A DNA stretch of 64,000 nt from RPQJ01 sp963732375 (GTDB lineage: Bacteria; Pseudomonadota; Gammaproteobacteria; Steroidobacterales; Steroidobacteraceae), in assembly GCA_963732375.1 (NCBI GenBank), contig CAVSZE010000003.1, forward strand, positions 248,001 through 312,000, written 5' to 3'. Below, one piece after another: positions 58,929-64,000 of this stretch (positions are counted from its first letter, which is position 1; every line of letters starts with the position of its first letter). The notes beneath the pieces are model-generated. The model was not told the DNA's origin, did no database searches, and was given only the letters and a program-made list of their open reading frames with translations. Made by a program: the position numbers and the translations under genes.

Positions 58929-60632
58929 TCAGTTCCCGGCCGCAGCAGGAATCGCAGGCGCCGCCGCGCGGCAACGCGCAACCTGCGCCATCAGCGCCGC
59001 TGGCGACACTGGCCGACCGAGCAGCGCCTGCATCAGCCAACGCGCGTCACGTTGCGATCCATGGCGCAGAAGTCGATCGCCAACCCACGCGTACCAACCC
59101 GGATTCCCGGTATCGAAGCCACCGGCAACATCGGCAATGCGCTGCCGAATCTCGGCCGTAAGCATCGCGCCGAGCCCGTAGTTGACCATGTAGCCCGGGT
59201 CGCTCGCGAGTTGCACGCGCATTGCCCACCACGGAATCTCGGGATGCGGAGCGACATGCAGATAGCGGCCTGTGATCTCCGTCCACAGCTGGTTCGGATC
59301 CAGCTTCGGGTCGCGCAGCAAGCGCAGCTCGAACAGCGCCCAGGCAACATCCAGCATTACGTCTCCATAGAGCGCGCGCAGCGAATCCGCCTCGCCCACG
59401 GCCTGGCCCAGGTAACGACCCTGCCACGCGGGCTCGTAGACGCTCCACGACGGCACGTCGGCGAACGCTTCGGTAAACAGCGTGTCGGGCCAATCCATGT
59501 AGGCCGGCCGGTTGTGGATCGCACTCACGTGCACAGCATGACCGCTCTCGTGCACCAGCTCATTCAGCGAGAACAGCCCTCCGGCCGGGTAGGTGCCGAC
59601 CACGCGCGCCGTGGACGGATGCCAGCGCCCGTCGGACGCGCGCCCGCGTTTAACGAAGTCGGTGTACGCGAGCGGAGACTTTCCGTCCCTCGGCGCAAGG
59701 TCGAACATGACCTGGAGACTGACCAGGTCCGCCCCCAGGTCACGATAAAAGCGCTCGGTGACCGGGAGCAGGATTTCGGCTGAGACCTTCGCTGCGAGGC
59801 TCCGATTGGCCACGCTGTTGGCATACCGGTAGTCCCAGGGCTCCACCAGGTGCTGGTCGCTCGCCAGCCGCCAGGCGTCCAGGATTTCCACCAGCCATCG
59901 CTCGACGTCGGCAGATTCCACGCCGAGCGCGCGGGCGGCCGCATCAATCTCGGAGCCATGCTCTGCCGCATCGGCCGCCGCCATCGCGATCATTCGACGG
60001 TACGGGCTCTGCGCCCCGCCATCGCCGTAAAGCGCCTGCCAGAGGGGCAGGAAAGAATCGAACAGCGCCTTGCGGCGCTGCGGCTCATCGACGACATGCA
60101 GCAACTGCAGTGCCGTGCCCCGGTCGATCGTGCCGCCCTCGAATTCCAGGTGGTTCCCGTATTGCACGTAGCAGGCCACCAGCGCGGCGCGCAGCGCGCC
60201 GTAGCCTCGCTTGCGATCACGGGCGTCCGCGCACGAGGGCTCGTGCGCGCCTGGCGCCTCGTCCTCGGTCTCGAGTGCGGCCAGCGATGCCTTCATGGCG
60301 GCCACCGCCGGCACATCGTCGGCCTGCAGTGCCAGGTCCTGGAGACCGACGAAGTCCGTATCGAGCACGCGGCGCCTCGCGTCAACCAGCGACTGCCATT
60401 GCTGGCGGTCCCGGCCCTGGAAGCGAGCGTCGAGGCCGGATTTCACCACGCCGAGCGCGCCGTGCGCGTCCAGCAGATCGAGGAACACCTGCTCAGTGGC
60501 CGCAACCCGTTGCGCGGCAGCGACACTGCCGGCGGACGAACCGCCTGCGATGAAATTACCGGAATTCAAATCCCCCGCGTCGACCGCGCCTGCCACGGCG
60601 ACCAGCATCGCTGCAAGCACACAGTTCTTCAT
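58929..60632 (-). CDS. Exported zinc metallopeptidase, M3-like (gluzincin)
   Basis: The start at 60632 gives 567 residues with a signal peptide (about 1-19). The active site is 'LNELVHESGHAVH' (H361, E362, H365) with the third ligand probably E388 in 'FTEAFADVP'. The stretch 'EPWDYRYANS' recalls M3 enzymes, but the N-terminal half is divergent, shorter and contains few M3 landmarks. It is clearly a different subgroup from the Dcp-like peptidase at 19170-21335. It is likely a periplasmic oligopeptidase. Convergent with the COG4705 gene. Confidence 0.85.
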   Translation of the reverse strand: MKNCVLAAMLVAVAGAVDAGDLNSGNFIAGGSSAGSVAAAQRVAATEQVFLDLLDAHGALGVVKSGLDARFQGRDRQQWQSLVDARRRVLDTDFVGLQDLALQADDVPAVAAMKASLAALETEDEAPGAHEPSCADARDRKRGYGALRAALVACYVQYGNHLEFEGGTIDRGTALQLLHVVDEPQRRKALFDSFLPLWQALYGDGGAQSPYRRMIAMAAADAAEHGSEIDAAARALGVESADVERWLVEILDAWRLASDQHLVEPWDYRYANSVANRSLAAKVSAEILLPVTERFYRDLGADLVSLQVMFDLAPRDGKSPLAYTDFVKRGRASDGRWHPSTARVVGTYPAGGLFSLNELVHESGHAVHVSAIHNRPAYMDWPDTLFTEAFADVPSWSVYEPAWQGRYLGQAVGEADSLRALYGDVMLDVAWALFELRLLRDPKLDPNQLWTEITGRYLHVAPHPEIPWWAMRVQLASDPGYMVNYGLGAMLTAEIRQRIADVAGGFDTGNPGWYAWVGDRLLRHGSQRDARWLMQALLGRPVSPAALMAQVARCRAAAPAIPAAAGN

Positions 60633-60749
60633 GGCTGGACCTCGCGCCGCCGTCGCGACCGATCGATTTCGGCCGCTGTTCGCGTAGCATACGCGACTCG
60701 CTCGGCGCGGAATCCGCCCGCCTGCATCGACGTTCAACAGGAGCCGCTC

Positions 60750-61622
60750 GTGAGTTCAGGCCATTCGAACAAGACTATCCTGATCACCGGAGCGTCGACC
60801 GGCATTGGCAGGGCCTCGGCCCTCGCGCTGCTCGACGCGGGCTTCCATGTCGTCGCCTGCGTGAGGAACCAGCCTGCCGCCGAGGCATTGCGCGCCAGGT
60901 TCCCGGGCGCTGCCGTAAACCGCCTGGCGACGCTCGACCTGGACGTGACCAATCCGGGGCAGATCGCTGCCGCGGTCGTCACAGTGGAGCGGCTCGTCGG
61001 GGATAGCGGGCTCTGGGGCCTCTTCAACAACGCGGGTATCGCAGTAGGCGGGCCGCTCGAGTGCGTGCCGATCGCCGACCTGCGCCGACAGATCGAAGTT
61101 AACGTCATTGGCCAGGTCGCAGTGACACAGGCGTTCCTGCCCCTGCTGCGTCGGGCGCGCGGCCGCATACTCACGACAGGCTCCATGGCCGGGTACTCGA
61201 CGATTCCCGGGCTCGGCCCGTACTCGATGTCCAAGTTCGCGGTCGAGGCAATGAGTGACGCGCTGCGTCGTGAACTGCGACCGTGGGGTATCGAGGTGTC
61301 ACTGCTCGAGCCCGGTTCCATCGCCACCGACATCTGGGACAAGGCATCGAGTTCGCAGGACGAAATGCGCAAGGCCGCGCCGGCCGGCCTGATGGAACTG
61401 TACGGCGGGTTGCTCAAGGCGCTGGGCGGCCTCACCGAAAAGGCCGCACGCGATGCATCGCCTGTCGAAGTCGTGACACGCGATGTCCTGCACGCGTTCA
61501 GCTCGGGCCGCCCATGTACTCGCTACAGCAAGGGCGAAGGCACCGGCACGCGCAAGATTCTCAGGCACCTGCCCGACCGCTGGACGGACGCCGCGATAGC
61601 ACGCATGTTCCGCTGGGGATGA
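60750..61622 (+). CDS. SDR family oxidoreductase (retinol dehydrogenase-like)
   Basis: GTG at 60750 follows CAGGAG. The 290-residue protein has 'LITGASTGIGRASAL' (cofactor loop), 'LFNNAGIAVGGPLE', catalytic 'PGLGPYSMSKFAVEAMSDALRRELRPWGIEVSLLEPG' region with Y-x-x-x-K, matching the 17-beta-hydroxysteroid/retinol dehydrogenase-like SDRs that use NADP and lipid-like substrates. It is divergent from the zinc peptidase gene (117 bp apart). Substrate unknown. Confidence 0.92.
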   Translation: MSSGHSNKTILITGASTGIGRASALALLDAGFHVVACVRNQPAAEALRARFPGAAVNRLATLDLDVTNPGQIAAAVVTVERLVGDSGLWGLFNNAGIAVGGPLECVPIADLRRQIEVNVIGQVAVTQAFLPLLRRARGRILTTGSMAGYSTIPGLGPYSMSKFAVEAMSDALRRELRPWGIEVSLLEPGSIATDIWDKASSSQDEMRKAAPAGLMELYGGLLKALGGLTEKAARDASPVEVVTRDVLHAFSSGRPCTRYSKGEGTGTRKILRHLPDRWTDAAIARMFRWG

Positions 61623-61688
61623 ACGCAGCGCCGATCGAGCCCGGCGCCCGCATCGCGTCGCTGGCTGCCGAATCGCCAGACGGCCTGA

Positions 61689-62393
61689 CTACCGGGGCCC
61701 CAGGTCCGTATCTGGCAACGGCGGCGGTGGAGCGACCTTCTCCGCCGCAAGCACTCCGATACGGATCTTGCCGGGCCCGGACTGCGAGCGGATGTCCGCC
61801 ACGACCGCACGCGCAAGCCCGTCCCGCGCGCTCGAATCTGTCAGCGGCACGACGAAGAGCCCGTAGAAGACTCCTACGCCACTCGACCTGCCCTGCGCGT
61901 GGGAACTCACCTCGGACAGCGGCCTCGCATTCACCAGGTCGATCACGGTAGCCACCGCGGTCGCGTGTTCTTCGGACGACTGGGCACCGAAGAAGCCCAT
62001 GTAAACGATCATCCCGCCATGCTCGTCCTGCGTGCTCTTGGTGACTTCGCCGATCAGCACAAGGTAGTCGGTCCCCATCCGTTCGCGCACCCGGGTGCAG
62101 GTTTCGGGCTCCAGCATCTTCGCAAGCGACGCGTCCTCATCCAGAAAGGCTGCGTCGATGAATTCCTGCGGCGACACCACCTTGATCGCGTCGTCCTCGT
62201 CCTCGATCGCCTCGGTAAACTTCTCGAGCATCTGGCGCGGCCCGACGGTGACCACAAGCACTGCGGAATCCACCTCGACGTCGCGCTGGTCGACAATCTC
62301 CGCCTTTGGCTTGTAGGGCACGATCACGCATCCCGCCGCGGCCAGTGTGGCCGCAACGACGAGAAACCAGCGGGCAATCTTCTGGCTACGCAT
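61689..62393 (-). CDS. Putative lipoprotein, unknown function
   Basis: The start at 62393 (GAGG 8 bases upstream) gives 234 residues with a lipobox near 'LAAAGC'. The mature part has an alpha/beta appearance: 'VLVVTVGPRQMLEKFTEAIE', 'VVSPQEFIDAAF', 'GTDYLVLIGEVTKST' and 'ATAVATVIDLVNARPLSEVSSHAQG'. This resembles periplasmic proteins that gather small stress-related GNA1162/LpoB-like folds, but I cannot name the family. An ATG at 62417 is an alternative start. It follows another lipoprotein gene by 25 bases. Confidence 0.72.
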   Translation of the reverse strand: MRSQKIARWFLVVAATLAAAGCVIVPYKPKAEIVDQRDVEVDSAVLVVTVGPRQMLEKFTEAIEDEDDAIKVVSPQEFIDAAFLDEDASLAKMLEPETCTRVRERMGTDYLVLIGEVTKSTQDEHGGMIVYMGFFGAQSSEEHATAVATVIDLVNARPLSEVSSHAQGRSSGVGVFYGLFVVPLTDSSARDGLARAVVADIRSQSGPGKIRIGVLAAEKVAPPPPLPDTDLGPR

Positions 62394-62418
62394 GACGATT
62401 ACCTCGGAATGCCGCACC

Positions 62419-62898
62419 TCACGGCTTCACCTTTCCCGCGACGATTCGACCCTCCGTGTCGTCCGAGATCCACTGATACATCTGGTAGCCGTAGCCGGTC
62501 GTGCGGTCGCAGTGCAACGAATAGACATGACCGGCCACCAATTCGACGTCGGCCGATCTGGCTCCGGTCGCGAAGCCACTTGGCTCGATCATCACGCTTA
62601 CGCCGTAGAGGCATTCCCAGTAGACCGGATACGTGCCCGGCAGGAGCTGGACGCTCGAGTAGTCCGAGTGCGCCACCTTGCGGGTGCCGATCATCACCCC
62701 GACCGCGTCGTGGAGGTCGATGGCCGACAATTCGGAATCCGGACGCTGCGGGCCGCCGTACATCTTGTATGCGTACTGGGTGGTCGAGCAGGAGGTGGAG
62801 ATGATCGCAGCTGCAATGAGCCCGACCGCCGCCGCCCTTGCGGAATTCGTCCCGCAAGCAGGATCGGCGCAGGCGTCCAGCGTCGCAGGTCGCCACAT
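62419..62898 (-). CDS. Small putative lipoprotein, unknown function
   Basis: The 159 residues include a hydrophobic segment with 'IISTSC' as a possible lipobox (about 32-37), after an unusually long polar N-terminus with three Cys, so the start may lie downstream. The mature part ('YAYKMYGGPQRPDSELSAIDLHDAVGVMIGTRKV', 'LLPGTYPVYWEC', 'VELVAGHVYSLHCDRTTGYGYQMYQWISD') looks like a small beta-sandwich of the kind that binds cell-wall or metal cofactors. Function unknown. It shares an operon with the following lipoprotein. Confidence 0.65.
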   Translation of the reverse strand: MWRPATLDACADPACGTNSARAAAVGLIAAAIISTSCSTTQYAYKMYGGPQRPDSELSAIDLHDAVGVMIGTRKVAHSDYSSVQLLPGTYPVYWECLYGVSVMIEPSGFATGARSADVELVAGHVYSLHCDRTTGYGYQMYQWISDDTEGRIVAGKVKP

Positions 62899-63013
62899 GG
62901 CCCGATTCTCTGCCTCGGGACTGCCAGCGAGGCATAGGTACTTGCTGCAAGGCCGGCGGAATCACCGCGATCGCTACAGCTTCGCGTCGTTTGTCCCAGG
63001 GCCGAACCTGGAA

Positions 63014-63769
63014 TCAGTCGTTCGACTCCGCTGCCGGGCCGCGACGGCGAACCCTCGCGATGCTGCGCTTGCCGGAGCCGAAGAACTCGAGGTAGCGTCG
63101 GGCTTCCGCGCTCGTGTAGGCGCCGCTTGCCAGCGCCGCGGCGGCGATATCGCGCATGTTGCCGACCCGCACGTTCACCGCGCGGAAAGCCCGCTTGATC
63201 TCGTCGACCGTCGCGCGCGGCAGGGCACGCCGGCGCAGGCCAACGACGTTCAAGCCGATGATATCGTCGCGTTCGGTCACCATCGTAAACGGCGGCACGT
63301 CCTGCGAGATGCGAGACGCCCCGCCAACCATCGCGCCCTCACCGATCCTGCTGAACTGGTGGATCGTGACGCCGCCGCCGATGAAGGCACCCTCGCCCAC
63401 CTGGATATGGCCGGCGAACAGCACGTTGTTGGCCACTATCACGCGATCTGCGAGGCGGCAATCGTGGGCAACGTGGCAACCGATCATCAGGAAGCAGTCC
63501 GAGCCGACTTCGGTCCAGCCGTCTGGTTTCGTTGCGCGGTGAATGGTTACGTGCTCGCGAATTACCGTGCGCGCGCCGATGCGGACACCGGTAGCACGCG
63601 AAACATCAAAACTCAGGTCCTGGGGATCGCCGCCCACGACCGCATGAGGATGCACGACCACGCCCTCGCCGAGCACGACGTGGCGCGTGATGATGGCGTA
63701 TGCATGGACCACGCAACCTTCGCCCAGTTGCGCTCCGTCCTCGACAATGGCGGTTGGATGAATGTCCAA
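63014..63769 (-). CDS. lpxA: Acyl-ACP:UDP-N-acetylglucosamine O-acyltransferase (LpxA)
   Basis: The 251-residue left-handed beta-helix protein starts 'MDIHPTAIVEDGAQLGEG' and contains the LpxA signature 'GCHVAHDCRLADRVIVANNVLFAGHIQVGEGAFIGGGVTIHQFSRIGEGAMVGG' region (about 97-150) with catalytic His102 in 'HVAHDC' and 'SQDVPPF'. It catalyses the first step of lipid A synthesis. It is not flanked by lpxD, fabZ or lpxB as is usual; neighbours are a small membrane protein and lipoproteins. It may be a relocated or second copy. Confidence 0.93.
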   Translation of the reverse strand: MDIHPTAIVEDGAQLGEGCVVHAYAIITRHVVLGEGVVVHPHAVVGGDPQDLSFDVSRATGVRIGARTVIREHVTIHRATKPDGWTEVGSDCFLMIGCHVAHDCRLADRVIVANNVLFAGHIQVGEGAFIGGGVTIHQFSRIGEGAMVGGASRISQDVPPFTMVTERDDIIGLNVVGLRRRALPRATVDEIKRAFRAVNVRVGNMRDIAAAALASGAYTSAEARRYLEFFGSGKRSIARVRRRGPAAESND

Positions 63770-63774
63770 GTTCG

Positions 63775-63936
63775 CTACCCCAGGTTGTCGTCAAACCAGC
63801 GATAACCCGCCCACAGTCCGACTCCTGTACCGACCGCGCTCAGTACGACGGCAGTCCCGAGCCCCACCTTCTGCCCCAGCCACCAGCCAGCTGAACCGAT
63901 GATGAACGCCGCGAGCCAACCGATTATTGCGCGCAT
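63775..63936 (-). CDS. Small two-helix membrane protein (53 residues)
   Basis: The frame reads MRAIIGWLAAFIIGSAGWW... to ...RWFDDNLG. It has two hydrophobic segments separated by 'LGQKVG', resembling the C-terminal glycine-rich region of many small inner-membrane proteins in proteobacteria. The stop is 5 bases before the lpxA ATG, so the two genes are adjoining and probably co-transcribed. No clear function. Confidence 0.65.
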   Translation of the reverse strand: MRAIIGWLAAFIIGSAGWWLGQKVGLGTAVVLSAVGTGVGLWAGYRWFDDNLG

Positions 63937-63956
63937 GGTTTTCGCCTTCGCGGGCG

Positions 63957-64000
63957 TCAGAGATCCAGGTGGATCGCACCCGGCTCACGGGTGAGTTCGG
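63957..64000 (-). CDS. 3' end of a gene continuing beyond the window
   Basis: An open minus-strand frame reads into the window as ...ELTREPGAIHLDL and stops at 63957-63959. It ends 20 bases before the small membrane protein start, a normal intergenic spacing for this operon-like run. With 14 residues visible, no identity can be given, and the frame choice is uncertain. Confidence 0.35.
   Translation of the reverse strand, partial: ELTREPGAIHLDL

Noticed and set aside
1..64000. CRISPR arrays, prophage, integron or genomic island boundaries
   Set aside because: No regularly spaced repeats, integrase, recombinase or phage structural genes were seen, and base composition is even apart from short AT-rich control regions.

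Overview
The window is a GC-rich (mid-60s percent by eye), densely coded stretch of a Gram-negative chromosome. A TonB-dependent receptor, an outer-membrane efflux channel, LpxA, several lipoproteins and many Sec signal peptides show a double-membraned cell. The gene families (TPR-sulfotransferase, periplasmic M3 peptidases, wax ester synthase/DGAT, alkyl and aryl sulfatases, EmrAB-type pump, azoreductase/DoxX/pirin cluster) suit an aerobic heterotrophic gammaproteobacterium of the Steroidobacterales/Nevskiales/Xanthomonadales kind. That placement is inference. I saw no tRNA, rRNA, CRISPR array, integrase or transposase. Genes are tightly packed, and at least eleven neighbouring pairs overlap by four bases (ATGA, GTGA or TTGA), so translational coupling is common here.

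Layout. 1-7 kb: sensor-like membrane protein, lipoprotein, DUF192 protein, a TonB-dependent receptor with an apparent +1 frameshift near 4189, a small secreted protein and a two-domain retropepsin-like protease. 7-19 kb: TPR-sulfotransferase, Lrp/ald divergent pair, SDR, dienoyl-CoA isomerase-like crotonase, FadD, cyclophilin, degenerate receiver protein, PaaG-like crotonase, DUF1840, VOC protein and a lipoprotein. 19-35 kb: Dcp-like peptidase, then alkyl sulfatase, GMC oxidoreductase, HAD phosphatase and arylsulfatase opposite a LysR gene; an Old Yellow Enzyme homologue coupled to a wax ester synthase/DGAT; two very small membrane proteins; a second LysR; and an EEP-family hydrolase. 35-43 kb: HicA-like protein, a 1160-residue fusion of a flippase-like membrane domain to an MgtA-type P-type ATPase, a pirin-DoxX-azoreductase operon with a divergent LysR, and a tandem GFA/CENP-V protein. 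43-48 kb: marR-OMF-emrA-emrB efflux operon. 48-56 kb: rhomboid protease, lipocalin, PlsC-like acyltransferase, an IpdC-type 2-keto acid decarboxylase, then divergently a korAB 2-oxoacid oxidoreductase with a ferritin-like third gene, and a SYLF protein. 56-64 kb: malic enzyme, COG4705 membrane protein, a second M3-like zinc peptidase, an SDR, two lipoproteins, LpxA and a small membrane protein.

Functional themes are lipid and fatty-acid metabolism (FadD, two crotonases, two SDRs, WS/DGAT, PlsC, lipocalin), release of sulfate from sulfate esters, quinone/electrophile and drug defence (AzoR, pirin, DoxX, EmrAB, OYE), and 2-oxoacid turnover (alanine dehydrogenase, IpdC-like enzyme, KorAB, malic enzyme). 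The most unusual items are the flippase/P-type ATPase fusion, the two micro-membrane proteins with strong Shine-Dalgarno sites, and a palindromic repeat family (core GGGGACATTC-N3-4-TTTTC) found only between convergent genes, one copy being a perfect 50-bp inverted repeat that also encodes the last codons of both flanking genes.
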